DNA of 35,929 nucleotides from JAXHTH01 sp034211115. GTDB lineage: Bacteria; Planctomycetota; Phycisphaerae; Phycisphaerales; SM1A02. Of this stretch, positions 7,878-15,651 are shown piece after piece. Numbering within the stretch: the stretch's first letter is position 1; each line of letters opens with the position of its first letter. Location: NCBI GenBank assembly GCA_034211115.1, contig JAXHTH010000369.1, positions 1-35,929 of the forward strand. Direction: 5' to 3'. Position numbers and translations under genes: made by a program. The notes beneath the pieces are model-generated. The model had not been told where the DNA came from. It saw only the letters and a list, made by a program, of their open reading frames with translations, and searched no databases.

Positions 7878-8430
7878 CCGTCGACAGGCCGCGGCCGCGG
7901 CGCGCCGGGCCGCCCGGGCACCAAGGATCCGGCGGCCTCACGCGCAGCCCCGCCGGGGTGCCGGCGGTGTCGGCGACGATAGACCGCGTGCGCGCGAGGG
8001 TTCTCGCGGTCCGGTGCGTGAGCTCTCTGGTGCGTCGGTGAGCTCGTGGACCCCGGGCCGCCGGCGCGGGAGCTCCGGCGGTCCTACACGAAGGCCTCCA
8101 CGGTGCCGAAGGTGTCGGTAAGTCGGGATCGTTTGCGCGCGAAGGCTGTCGCCGTCGTCCCGCGCCCAAGCTGTCCGGGGCGTCGAGGATCTCGCGGACA
8201 CCGCGGCGATCGCGCGGGGCTGCCGCGGCTCGCGTCCCGCAGCGCGGAACCGGCCGGCCGGAATGGGCGCCCGACAATTTAACATAATCTGGACAGCCCC
8301 CGGGCGGCCCGGCAGGGGAGCACCCCCGCCTCCGTTCGCCCCCCTTCGCCCCGTCTGCCCCTCTTGACCCTCTCGGGGTCGCGGCGGCGGTTGCCGGCGC
8401 GATTTCGACCCGCCAAACCCGCACAGAATT
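7878..8430. other. Gene-free GC-rich stretch
   Basis: About 550 bp with no ORF that reads like protein; open frames on both strands are arginine/proline-rich shadows. The only visible landmark is the A+T island CAATTTAACATAA at 8275-8287, which recurs with one change at 9776-9788. The stretch may be decayed coding sequence. Confidence 0.4.
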
Positions 8431-8431
8431 G

Positions 8432-8461
8432 TTGACAACACCCGCTGCCGGCCGTCACAAT
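8432..8461 (+). promoter_or_regulatory. Sigma-70-type promoter of the PEP-CTERM-like gene
   Basis: A perfect TTGACA (8432-8437) is followed after 18 nt by CACAAT (8456-8461). The predicted transcript has a leader of about 190 nt containing a strong hairpin (8480-8506). Confidence 0.6.
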
Positions 8462-8479
8462 GTAACGGTCCGTGTGGTC

Positions 8480-8506
8480 GGCGCACCGCGGGGTCTGCGG
8501 TGCGCC
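8480..8506 (+). promoter_or_regulatory. Perfect 10-bp hairpin near the 5' end of the leader RNA
   Basis: GGCGCACCGC pairs with GCGGTGCGCC around a 7-nt loop, beginning about 12 nt after the predicted transcription start. It is followed by a purine-rich GAAGAGAGAGAG region with CTTCGAAG twice. A 5'-terminal hairpin of this kind often stabilises mRNA; regulatory function is not shown. Confidence 0.5.
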
Positions 8507-8663
8507 TTCGAAGAGAGAGAGCTTCGAAGAAGAGAGAGCGCTTGTCGCCGGCGATCGGCGACGGGAGGGAGCGCCTGTCTGGACGGCCTCCGATCAACCT
8601 GATCCCTCGCCTCGGGCGCGTGCCCGAGGAGTATCGCGCGCGATTCAAGAAGTGGAGGAAACT

Positions 8664-9221
8664 ATGAAGACACTTGCAATTGCCCTGAGTGGGGCGGTCA
8701 TCATGGGTGTGACCGCCTCCGCGACGGCCGGGGACTACATCCTCGACCAGAACCAGCCCAACGCCAACGTGTACATGGCGGCGTTCTCGCAGACCGATCT
8801 CGCCCAGTCCTTCCAGCAGTCGGCGGACAACATCGCCGGCGCGGGGATTCAGCTCTACACGACCGGCAGTTCCGGCACGGTGATCATCTCCGTATGGGAT
8901 GCACTCCCCAACGCGGGCGGGAACATGCTCGCCCAAGCGTCCGATGTCGGCTCCCCGGGCGAGTGGATCGACGTGTACTGGGATCCGGTCGATGTGACGC
9001 CCGGCGAGACCTACTACCTGGTCTTCGAGGACGAGGGCAACACGGGAATGGGTATCTATGGCGACGTGAACAACCCGTATCCCTACGGCCACGTGTTCGC
9101 CAACCCCGGCTACCAGCCCTTCCCCGACTACGACTACACGTTCCGCACGTGGGCCATTCCCGCGCCGGGCGCGCTGGCGCTGCTCGGCCTGGCCGGCCTG
9201 GTCCGGACCCGCCGCCGCTGA
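8664..9221 (+). CDS. Secreted protein with PEP-CTERM-like C-terminal sorting signal
   Basis: A 185-aa exported protein. Signal peptide: MKTLAIALSGAVIMGV followed by ASATAG, cleavage near residue 23. The mature part (about 24-160) is rich in Gly, Asn, Tyr and Asp and predicted to be beta-strand (SGTVIISVWD, PGETYYLVFED), like small choice-of-anchor or jelly-roll adhesin domains. The C-terminus has the tripartite sorting tail: PAPG motif, hydrophobic ALALLGLAGLV, then RTRRR, the Phycisphaerae form of PEP-CTERM recognised by exosortase-type enzymes. ATG 8664 has GGAGG at 8654-8658. It has its own promoter (8432-8461) and a strong terminator (9263-9290), so it is a stand-alone, probably highly expressed gene. 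No exosortase is in the window. Confidence 0.88.
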   Translation: MKTLAIALSGAVIMGVTASATAGDYILDQNQPNANVYMAAFSQTDLAQSFQQSADNIAGAGIQLYTTGSSGTVIISVWDALPNAGGNMLAQASDVGSPGEWIDVYWDPVDVTPGETYYLVFEDEGNTGMGIYGDVNNPYPYGHVFANPGYQPFPDYDYTFRTWAIPAPGALALLGLAGLVRTRRR

Positions 9222-9262
9222 GCGACGGGCCGCGCGACAGCGCAAATGGAATCGTGAGCGTC

Positions 9263-9290
9263 ACGGGCCTCCACACTGGAGGCCCGTTTT
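9263..9290 (+). terminator. Strong intrinsic terminator
   Basis: A perfect 11-bp stem (ACGGGCCTCCA with TGGAGGCCCGT) closes a CAC loop and runs into TTTT, 42 nt after the stop of the secreted-protein gene. Confidence 0.9.
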
Positions 9291-9966
9291 CCTATTCTCC
9301 CTGTTCGATGTCTTCGTCGGAAACGCCCGCCCGGCGGTGGGGGGACGCTCCGCTCAGCGGTGGCCCGACGCTCCGCGTCGTGCGGAGTGACCCTGCGCCG
9401 GCAGCGCGACGGTAAGGCGCGCCCGCGGAGGTGCATCCGAAACTGTTGACCGCGGCATCGACCATCCTTGTCCCGGCATCGATGTAATCCCGCCGGCTCG
9501 CGACCGGCCGGGTCGCCTCATCCCAAGGACTCGACGATCATCGCACGGGCACCACCGGCGCAGGCGTCGAAAGCCGGCACGTGACGGTCGAGAGCCCGCG
9601 CGTGATGCGTGATGACGGATCGCCGCGCGGCCGGCCGGGGGCTGCATCTTCCTCCACCACGCCACGCGGTCAGAGCCGACACCGCCGGCGTCCAATGCGT
9701 GCGGCACCGTCATCCAGACCCGGCAGCGTCGGCATCCCTCACGAGGCACAGCACCCCCGCCTGACGCGCCACGGCCAATTTAACGTAACATGCATTATCG
9801 GACGAGGCGGCAGGGGGCGGTCAGAATGGGCCCACGCTTCTGTCAGGCTGCATCGGACGTCGTATATCGCACGACTGGCCGGCGTTCAAACAACACCGCG
9901 CCGGGATCGCGCCGCGCGTACACGTTCGGCCGGCGGCAATCTGCCGGATTCGGCCCGCGCATGCCG
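9291..9966. other. Gene-free stretch with one dispersed-repeat copy
   Basis: No gene is supported in these 676 bp. Landmarks are a palindromic repeat at about 9355-9395 and the A+T island CAATTTAACGTAA at 9776-9788. Open frames seen here have shadow-type composition. Confidence 0.4.
9355..9395 (-). repeat. REP-like repeat, copy 1 (inverted relative to copies at 29.6 kb)
   Basis: Read on the minus strand it contains CGCACGACGCGGAGCGTCGG then GCCACC, matching the units at 29601-29702. Internally palindromic around GACGCTCCGCGTC. Confidence 0.55.
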
Positions 9967-11400
9967 TCATCGGTCACCCGCCGTATCGCCGCGGCTCGCT
10001 TCGTTGATCGTGCCCGCCTCGTCGTGTTCAGCGGAGGCAAACAGGTCCTCGCCGCGCAGGAGGGTCTCAAGTTCCTTTGTCATCTGCGGGCGCGTCTGAT
10101 CGCCCAGAAAGCCCATGTGCACGGCCTGCACGAGGCCGTTCCTGCCGATGATCACCGTCTGCGGGATGCCGCTGACCTTGTACCGGTCCGCCACCTTCCC
10201 CTCACGATCGAGGGCGATGTCGAACGTGTACTCGTTGCTCTGGACGAAGCTTCGCACGCGCCCCTCGGCCTCGGCGATGTTGACGGCGTAGAACCGCACG
10301 CCACGATCCTCGAACTCTTCGGCCACGCCCGCCACGAGCGGCAGCGCCCGGCGGCACGGCCCGCACCAGGTGGCCCAGAAGTCGAGGATGACGATGTGCT
10401 CGCCCTTGAGTTCGGCGAAGTCGACCGTTCCGCCTCCCAGCAGCGGCAGCGTGAACTCCGGGGCCGGCTCGCCCACCAGCTTCGTCGCGGGCTCGCGTCG
10501 CGGCGGCGCCTCCGGCTCCTGATAGAACGTGTCCGTCTTTTCCGCCCCGGCCGGCGGTTTGAACGCGAACACCCCCTCCGCCGGCGCCTGCCTCGACCAG
10601 TCGAAGAACGTGAAGGACAACTGCGGCGCCGGCTGCCCGGGCGCCTCGCCCGCGGAGGCGGCCATCTGATCGTAGAACTTCTGCAGATCAGGCTTCGCGC
10701 GGTACAGCCAGGGCTCTTCGCCGCGATGAATCCACAGGTGAACGTCGACGTTCTCTTCGCTCTCGACGCGAAGGTGATGCAGGTCCCGCTCGTCAACGGT
10801 CTCTTCGCCCACGTAATGCAACCGCGTGCCCGTCCGCGTGAGCTGGGCGTAGGGATCGTCGCTCAGGACGCCGATGAGCACCTGAAGCTCGGCTCCGCCG
10901 GAGGCGCTGAGGAACGTCATCTCCGGATCGCCTTCCACCATGGCGTCGAAGGATGAAGGCGCCTCCCTGAGCAGGTAGCTGTTGAGCACGGGAACGTGCA
11001 GGTAGAGCTGCTCGCCGTCGCACACGACCTCGCCCTGGTACTCCCCGACGGGCACTTCATCGCCGTTCATGCGGGCGTCACTCGCCCGCATGGCGAAGTG
11101 ATTCGGCCGGCGCCAGGAGAAGGTCGAGTCCACGTCGAGCGTCATCTCCTGGCCGAACTGGGTCATCGACAGCGCCGAGGTGAGCTTGACATCGCCGCGA
11201 TCCAGATCGCGATAGAACGAATCGAACGCGCGGAGGACCTGCTCGGCCCGCTTGTCGCCGGGCAACGCCGACGACGTCCCGGCCGCCGGTGGGGCTTGCA
11301 CATCTCCCGCCGGCGTGTCGGGCCCTCCCTGCATCGCCCACGCGATCCCGCACAGGCTCAGCAGGCCCACCGCGACGATGCGAAACAGCCGCTGACTCAT
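9967..11400 (-). CDS. Exported DUF2092-like / TlpA-type thioredoxin fusion protein
   Basis: A 477-aa exported two-domain protein. Signal peptide: RLFRIVAVGLLSLCGIAWA (first 21 residues). The N-terminal domain (about 50-290) has the sequence of LolA-like DUF2092 proteins (AFDSFYRDLDRGDVKLTSAL, FSWRRPNHFAMRASD, YVGEETVDERDLHHLRV, WIHRGEEPWLYRAKPDL). The C-terminal domain (about 320-460) is a TlpA/ResA-type thioredoxin with WATWCGPC (Cys near 345 and 348) and the cis-proline region SGIPQTVIIG. It probably reduces disulfides or delivers reductant in the periplasm; the DUF2092 part may bind a lipophilic ligand or client. ATG 11400 is chosen because it starts the signal peptide and AAGGAA lies upstream on the minus strand; the open frame continues to 11487. 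The combination is common in planctomycetes by memory, substrate unknown. Confidence 0.9.
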   Translation of the reverse strand: MSQRLFRIVAVGLLSLCGIAWAMQGGPDTPAGDVQAPPAAGTSSALPGDKRAEQVLRAFDSFYRDLDRGDVKLTSALSMTQFGQEMTLDVDSTFSWRRPNHFAMRASDARMNGDEVPVGEYQGEVVCDGEQLYLHVPVLNSYLLREAPSSFDAMVEGDPEMTFLSASGGAELQVLIGVLSDDPYAQLTRTGTRLHYVGEETVDERDLHHLRVESEENVDVHLWIHRGEEPWLYRAKPDLQKFYDQMAASAGEAPGQPAPQLSFTFFDWSRQAPAEGVFAFKPPAGAEKTDTFYQEPEAPPRREPATKLVGEPAPEFTLPLLGGGTVDFAELKGEHIVILDFWATWCGPCRRALPLVAGVAEEFEDRGVRFYAVNIAEAEGRVRSFVQSNEYTFDIALDREGKVADRYKVSGIPQTVIIGRNGLVQAVHMGFLGDQTRPQMTKELETLLRGEDLFASAEHDEAGTINEASRGDTAGDR

Positions 11401-11670
11401 CTGGATTGGTTCCTTTTCAAAGAAGGCCGCACGGATGCGGCTCGATCGGGACAAGGCAGCAATGGACGGCGGTCTGTTCGGACGCACCGGTTCCCAGCTT
11501 ACCGGCCGCTCATCGGCACGTTGCTACAACGCTCCCGGGCCGGTCGGTATTCGGATATCACGGGCTCTTTTCCCCGGCCCCGGCCTCCGGAAGTTGCCTC
11601 GCGGCTCCCGGAGGTTCCCCGCCGACTGCGGAAGGCTCGCCTGCCGAAACGCCGGGCATGCCCCCCTGCA

Positions 11671-12996
11671 TCAGGAACGCACCGTGCGCTCGATGGCGTC
11701 ATCCAGGCGTGCGACGGCGTTCGGCGCCAGCGCGGGCTCGAGATGCGCCGCGATGGCCGCCCGCACGCGTTCGCCGTCTGACGGCGGCTCCAGCGGCGTC
11801 AGCCCCCGCGCCGACGGCGGCAGGAGCTCCGGGTAGCTCAGCCGATCGGGCAGCCACGGAAGGCAGCCGGCGAGCAGCGCCTCCACCACCGCGATCCCGA
11901 AGAACTCGTGCCGGGCCGTCGAGAGCACCCAATCGCCTCGTCGCAGATGCCCCCAGTAGGCAGCCCGGTCCGGCTCGTAGCCCATGTGATCGATGCGATC
12001 GGCCCATCGTCGCCGAAACTCGGCGAATCCAGCCGGCTGCCGACGGAACTGCTCTCCCAGGATCGTCCAGCGGAGATCCAGTGCCTCGGTGTACCGATCG
12101 GCGAGTTTCAGCAGCTCCGCGGGCCCCTTGTCATGCTCCCAGCGATGCGGCCAGACGACGCGGTTTGGTTTATGTAAAACTTCCCCCTCTCCCCGTCGCC
12201 GCCCTTCAGATCCACGATCGTGGCCGGCCAACGGCACAGCAGGCCCGCCTTCCGCAAACGGACCTTTCGACCGCAGAACGTCCGAGCGCCGAGTTTCCGG
12301 GGGCGGCGGCTCGACGGGCGGCCAGATTACCTCGCTGCGATCCGACACGCGTCGAGCCACATCCTTCAGACGCCCGTCCGGCGCGTGCCGCAAGACCGCC
12401 TCGATCCCCTCGATGAACGATCGGCGATTCCAGTCGCTGTTGAAGATCACGCGATCCGCTGCCAGAATGCTCGTCAGATTGGTCAACGCGAAATGCACAT
12501 CCCGGCCGCCCCCGGAAGTGTCGGCCCCAGAATCCACGTCCACACAAGACCGGTCACCGGAGCCTTCGCCCCCGCAGCTTCCAACGCCCGCACCCGAATG
12601 GGCGTCCTCGGAATCTCCGGCAGTGCGCGCCCTCCGGCCGGCCTCTTCGCCCCGGTGTTCGTCTCCCCGCGGATAAGCGATCTGGTTCTCGTGCATGTAG
12701 AGGATCGCGGGGGTGCCGCGGAGGGCCGGCGGGAGCCCCGCGATGAGATCGGCCAGGCTCAGGAGGGAGGTGGCGAAGATCGCCTCGATCGGCCGCTCCA
12801 GTTCCCCCGCCCCGGCCGCCTGCTCCAGCAGCTCCAGAGCCCCGAGGCGCATGCGCCACTTCCACGCCCGCGCCGGCCGGGTCAGCCACCTCCATTCGTG
12901 GCGTGAGTGACGGGAGATCGATTCGCGCACCGCGCGATGCGAGCCGCCATCGTAGGGCTCGAAGGCCAGGATCCGGCGTGATCGATCGGCGGCCAT
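11671..12996 (-). CDS. tRNA-queuosine alpha-mannosyltransferase homologue (GTDC1/QTMAN, DUF3524)
   Basis: Glycosyltransferase of the GT4 fold with the DUF3524 N-terminal domain; family members transfer mannose from GDP-mannose to the queuosine in the wobble position of tRNA-Asp. The 441-aa protein opens with ILAFEPYDGGSHRAV (about residue 9) and WLTRPARAWKWRMRLGALEL, the family hallmark; it has ILYMHENQIAYP, ADRVIFNSDWNRRSFIEGI, VVWPHRWEHDKGP and the nucleotide-sugar motif EFFGIAVVEALLAGCLPWLP. Two low-complexity inserts enlarge it: an acidic/Gly/Ser-rich segment after the HENQIAYP block and a charged segment before the WPHRWEHDKGP block. ATG 12996 is directly before the conserved start; TACGCT lies 8 nt upstream on the minus strand. 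No queuosine synthesis genes are adjacent. High confidence in family, moderate in exact substrate. Confidence 0.87.
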   Translation of the reverse strand: MAADRSRRILAFEPYDGGSHRAVRESISRHSRHEWRWLTRPARAWKWRMRLGALELLEQAAGAGELERPIEAIFATSLLSLADLIAGLPPALRGTPAILYMHENQIAYPRGDEHRGEEAGRRARTAGDSEDAHSGAGVGSCGGEGSGDRSCVDVDSGADTSGGGRDVHFALTNLTSILAADRVIFNSDWNRRSFIEGIEAVLRHAPDGRLKDVARRVSDRSEVIWPPVEPPPPETRRSDVLRSKGPFAEGGPAVPLAGHDRGSEGRRRGEGEVLHKPNRVVWPHRWEHDKGPAELLKLADRYTEALDLRWTILGEQFRRQPAGFAEFRRRWADRIDHMGYEPDRAAYWGHLRRGDWVLSTARHEFFGIAVVEALLAGCLPWLPDRLSYPELLPPSARGLTPLEPPSDGERVRAAIAAHLEPALAPNAVARLDDAIERTVRS

Positions 12997-13004
12997 CGCC
13001 GTGC

Positions 13005-13010
13005 AGCGTA
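13005..13010 (-). promoter_or_regulatory. Putative -10 box of the queuosine mannosyltransferase gene
   Basis: TACGCT on the minus strand, exactly 8 nt before ATG 12996; same geometry as the boxes of thiL and waaA. Confidence 0.35.
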
Positions 13011-13088
13011 GTCGTGATCGTCGATCGAGGCGAAGCCCGCCGAGTCGGCCCGCGGTCGGCGCGGGCTCGCGACGGTGGCGGCGCGCGG

Positions 13089-13094
13089 TACACT
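13089..13094 (+). promoter_or_regulatory. Putative -10 box of the Fur-family gene
   Basis: TACACT, 11 nt before ATG 13106. Confidence 0.35.
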
Positions 13095-13105
13095 CCCTGA
13101 TCCTC

Positions 13106-13639
13106 ATGCCTCCCACCCCCCCACGCCAACCCGATCGGCCGTCCCCCCCCCAGCCGGGCAGCAGCGAAGCCGAGGCGATGGCCCCCCTCTGCTCGGTCTT
13201 CCGCCGCTACCTCAAGTCGCTGGGCCTGAAGTACACGCCCGAGCGGGCCGACATCCTCAACGCCATCATCGAGCGCGATTCGGTCTTCGAGGTCGAGGAG
13301 CTGCTCGCCGACATGCGCCAGCGCGGCTATCGCGTCTCCAAGGCGACCGTCTATCGCACGATCAAGCTTCTCCAGGATGCGGGGATCATCACCCAGGCCC
13401 TCTTCGATTCGCGCCAGGCGCATTACCAGCTCATCTACGGCCAGGCGCAGCGCGATTACATCGTGTGCATGAAGACCGGGCGCACGATCGAGTTCACCGA
13501 CGAGGACCTCATCGCCCTTCGCGACCGCATCTGCAAGAAACACGGCTGGGATCCCGTGGGCCATCGCTTCCAGATCTACGCCATCAGCCCCGAGGGACGG
13601 GAACAGGCCGAAGAAGGCGAGGAAGAGGCGTGCGACTGA
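13106..13639 (+). CDS. Fur-family transcriptional regulator with divergent metal sites
   Basis: A 177-aa Fur-superfamily repressor. After a Pro-rich leader (about 23 aa) it has the winged-helix DNA-binding domain (about 30-115): LKYTPERADILNAIIE, VEELLADMRQRGYRVSKATVYRTIKLLQDAGII, with the signature ATVYRT intact. The dimerisation half (about 115-170) has IVCMKTGRTIEFTDEDL and KHGWDPVGHRFQIY, clearly aligned to Fur, but the H-H-D-H run is replaced by Q-R-D-Y, the C-x-x-C pair is reduced to C-M-K-T, and the His before the DNA-binding helix is lost. Metal dependence is therefore doubtful, although two His and acidic residues remain. ATG 13106 is favoured by the TACACT box; ATG 13178 (with GAGG upstream) would remove the Pro-rich leader. 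Two tandem hairpins follow the gene. Targets unknown. Confidence 0.88.
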   Translation: MPPTPPRQPDRPSPPQPGSSEAEAMAPLCSVFRRYLKSLGLKYTPERADILNAIIERDSVFEVEELLADMRQRGYRVSKATVYRTIKLLQDAGIITQALFDSRQAHYQLIYGQAQRDYIVCMKTGRTIEFTDEDLIALRDRICKKHGWDPVGHRFQIYAISPEGREQAEEGEEEACD

Positions 13640-13844
13640 TCAACGCCGCCGACGCCGATAGCGCCGCAATTATCGCGATCGCGCCGCAGCAATCGATTCC
13701 TGCAGTATCGCCAAGCCCACGGATTCCTTCCGCGGGACGTTCACCTGTCACGCGACGGCACGTGACCTTCCAGCGCGGCCCGCTCGCGAGGACGCGGCGG
13801 CTCGCAGGGGCGAAAGACCCACCATCCGCCGATGCCGCGCGTGC

Positions 13845-13874
13845 CATGTTTCATCCGCGAAGCGGTGAAGCATG
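13845..13874. terminator. Hairpin 1 between convergent fur-like and tsaE genes
   Basis: CATGTTTCATC pairs with GGTGAAGCATG (11 bp including two G-U) around a short loop. No T-tract. The arm GAAGCATG recurs in the next hairpin, so this may be a repeat family placed between convergent genes. Confidence 0.45.
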
Positions 13875-13895
13875 CGCCTTCTACGCCGACAGCAC

Positions 13896-13926
13896 CCATG
13901 CTTCGCCCTGACGGGACGAAGCATGG
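13896..13926. terminator. Hairpin 2 (REP-like) between convergent genes
   Basis: Perfect inverted repeat CCATGCTTCG / CGAAGCATGG with an 11-nt loop, 16 bp beyond the tsaE stop. Likely bidirectional transcription barrier or repetitive extragenic palindrome; lacks a T-run. Confidence 0.5.
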
Positions 13927-13942
13927 CACCGCGCGCCCTTAC

Positions 13943-14605
13943 CTACACATCATCCTCTTCGCTGAGCGGACGAGTTGTGCCGTAACCGCCGGTGAACCAG
14001 CGGCCGAGATCGACGAGGTGGCAGCGCGGCGAACAGAACGGGAACGTCGGCGCATCATCATCCACCGCCTTGCCGCAGATCGGACAGGGCAGGCTTCGCG
14101 CTGCATCCGTTTCGGCCAGACCGGTCAGACGGTCGGTCAGCGAATCCGGCGCGCTGAAGCACAAACGCCTCGACTGCGCATCCACGTGCGACATCTCGAT
14201 CTGGAGGCGCTCCTCGGGCAGCGCCTCGCCCAGCCGGTCGGCCCACTCGACGGCGATGATGGCATCGCGCGCCTCGAGGTACTCCTCCCAGCCGATCGTC
14301 GCGAGTTCGTCCTCGCTCATCAGGCGATATCCATCGACGTGCACGAGCAGCGCGCCCCCCTGCCCTTCCGCCGGCTCGTACTCCTGGCACATGATGAACG
14401 TGGGGCTGGAGACATCCGCGGGATCGAGGCCGAGCCCCTCGGCCAGCCCGCGCACGAAGCAGGTTTTGCCCGCCCCGAGCGGACCGGTGAGGGCGATCAC
14501 GTCGCCGGGCCGCAGGCGCGAAGCGAGGCGCACCGCCAGGCGTCGGGTCTGCGCTTCGGAATGGCTGACGATCTCAATCATGCGGCGGCGGCCCGGTTGA
14601 ATCAC
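13943..14605 (-). CDS. tsaE: TsaE (t6A tRNA modification ATPase) with C-terminal YacG-type zinc domain
   Basis: TsaE is the ATPase that recycles the TsaB-TsaD complex making N6-threonylcarbamoyl-adenosine in tRNA. The 220-aa protein has the P-loop GPLGAGKT at residues 41-48, the switch region SSPTFIMCQEY near 67, HVDGYRL near 89 and AVEWADRLGEALP near 118, all TsaE landmarks, ending near residue 150. It then continues with CPICGKAVDD...FPFCSPRCHLVDLGRW (Cys 174, 177, 191, 195), which has the exact C-x2-C...C-x3-C and L-x-D-L-G-x-W pattern of YacG, a small zinc protein known to inhibit DNA gyrase. TsaE alone is about 150 aa, so this is a fusion. GTG 14605 overlaps the thiL stop in GTGA; ATG 14581 is the alternative start. 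Confidence 0.92.
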   Translation of the reverse strand: MIQPGRRRMIEIVSHSEAQTRRLAVRLASRLRPGDVIALTGPLGAGKTCFVRGLAEGLGLDPADVSSPTFIMCQEYEPAEGQGGALLVHVDGYRLMSEDELATIGWEEYLEARDAIIAVEWADRLGEALPEERLQIEMSHVDAQSRRLCFSAPDSLTDRLTGLAETDAARSLPCPICGKAVDDDAPTFPFCSPRCHLVDLGRWFTGGYGTTRPLSEEDDV

Positions 14606-15519
14606 GATTCGTGCTGCCAGCCGAGTTCATCGGCGGTGATGGTCTCATCGCCGTGCCGGATGACCACCGCCGGCTCGCCTTCGCCGCGTCGCGGCGAAAC
14701 CCGGCCGATGGCGGTGACAGGCAGCCCGCCGGTGAGGCTCGCGGGCACGTCGCCGGCGGCGGCGAAGAGCAGCTCGTAATCCTCGCCCCCTTCCGCGGCG
14801 ACGCGCCAGTCCACGCCCGCCGAACAGGGGATCTGCGCCGCGTCGATGACGATCTGCACGTTCGAGGCCTCGGCGATGTGGGAGGCATCGCGCCCCAGCC
14901 CGTCACTGAGATCGATCATCGCGTGCAGGTTCGGCCCCAAAGCGGCGGCGAGCTGGATCGCCTCGGCGATGCGCGGCTCGAAGGTGAGGTGCTTGCCCCC
15001 GCCGTCCTCGAGCACCGATCCGCCCAGCGCGCCGGTCACGTAGACCACGTCGTCGACCTCCGCGCCGGCGCGGGTGATCGCCCGCCCGTTCACCGGTTCG
15101 GCGAAGACGGTGACCGAACAGGTCAAAGGATGCGAGGCGTCGCCGTGGAAGGCGATATCGCCGCCGACGAGGGGGCAGTCGTAGTCGGCGGCCGTCGCCC
15201 GGATCGCGTCGAAAAGGGCCTCGGCGCGCTCGGCGCCGAAATCCGGAGGCAGAACGACGGCCGCCAGCGCCCCCACCGGCCGGACGGCCATCGCGGCGAT
15301 GTCGCTCAGCGATCGCGTCACGGCCTTGCGGCCCGCCAGCGCCAGGGGCGTCGTCTCGAGGCGCACGTGCCGGCCGTCGATGACCTGATCGACGGCTGCG
15401 AGCAGATCCCGTCCCGCGAGGCGGATCATCGCCATGTCGTCGCCGGGCGGGATGGCGATCTCCCCGGCCAGGGCGGCGTTCGCATCGTAGATGTAACGAA
15501 GCAGCTCGAACTCGCGCAT
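14602..15519 (-). CDS. thiL: Thiamine-monophosphate kinase
   Basis: Phosphorylates thiamine monophosphate to thiamine diphosphate, the active cofactor. The 305-aa protein matches ThiL length and starts REFELLRYI, followed by IPPGDDMAMI near residue 25, AVDQVIDGRHV near 42, SLSDIAAMAVRPVGAL near 70, LVGGDIA near 122, DLSDGLGRDASHIAEAS near 200 and GGEDYELLFAA near 243. These are the ATP and substrate-binding blocks of the PurM/ThiL superfamily. ATG 15519 is directly before the conserved N-terminus; TACACT lies 8 nt upstream on the minus strand and no Shine-Dalgarno is visible. It overlaps tsaE by 4 bp and forms an operon with it. ThiL next to TsaE is a frequent housekeeping neighbourhood. Confidence 0.95.
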   Translation of the reverse strand: MREFELLRYIYDANAALAGEIAIPPGDDMAMIRLAGRDLLAAVDQVIDGRHVRLETTPLALAGRKAVTRSLSDIAAMAVRPVGALAAVVLPPDFGAERAEALFDAIRATAADYDCPLVGGDIAFHGDASHPLTCSVTVFAEPVNGRAITRAGAEVDDVVYVTGALGGSVLEDGGGKHLTFEPRIAEAIQLAAALGPNLHAMIDLSDGLGRDASHIAEASNVQIVIDAAQIPCSAGVDWRVAAEGGEDYELLFAAAGDVPASLTGGLPVTAIGRVSPRRGEGEPAVVIRHGDETITADELGWQHES

Positions 15520-15527
15520 GGTGCCAC

Positions 15528-15533
15528 AGTGTA
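15528..15533 (-). promoter_or_regulatory. Putative -10 box of thiL-tsaE
   Basis: TACACT on the minus strand, 8 nt before ATG 15519. Confidence 0.4.
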
Positions 15534-15651
15534 GGTCGACGCGGCCGCGGCAAGGGGCCGTACACTGACACACCTTCGTCGGCGCGGCGGGTCGGTCGCA
15601 AGCGACCCCGGCGCCGGCGAGCTCGATGCGGGCTCTGCGAGGAACGGCGGC

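Noticed and set aside
7938..9245. Minus-strand frame of 435 aa over the gene-free gap and the PEP-CTERM-like gene
   Set aside because: Crosses a promoter, leader and a clear plus-strand gene, and reads as low-complexity.
9790..10956. Plus-strand frame opposite the TlpA-type gene
   Set aside because: Antisense to a protein with signal peptide, WCGPC and DUF2092-like blocks.
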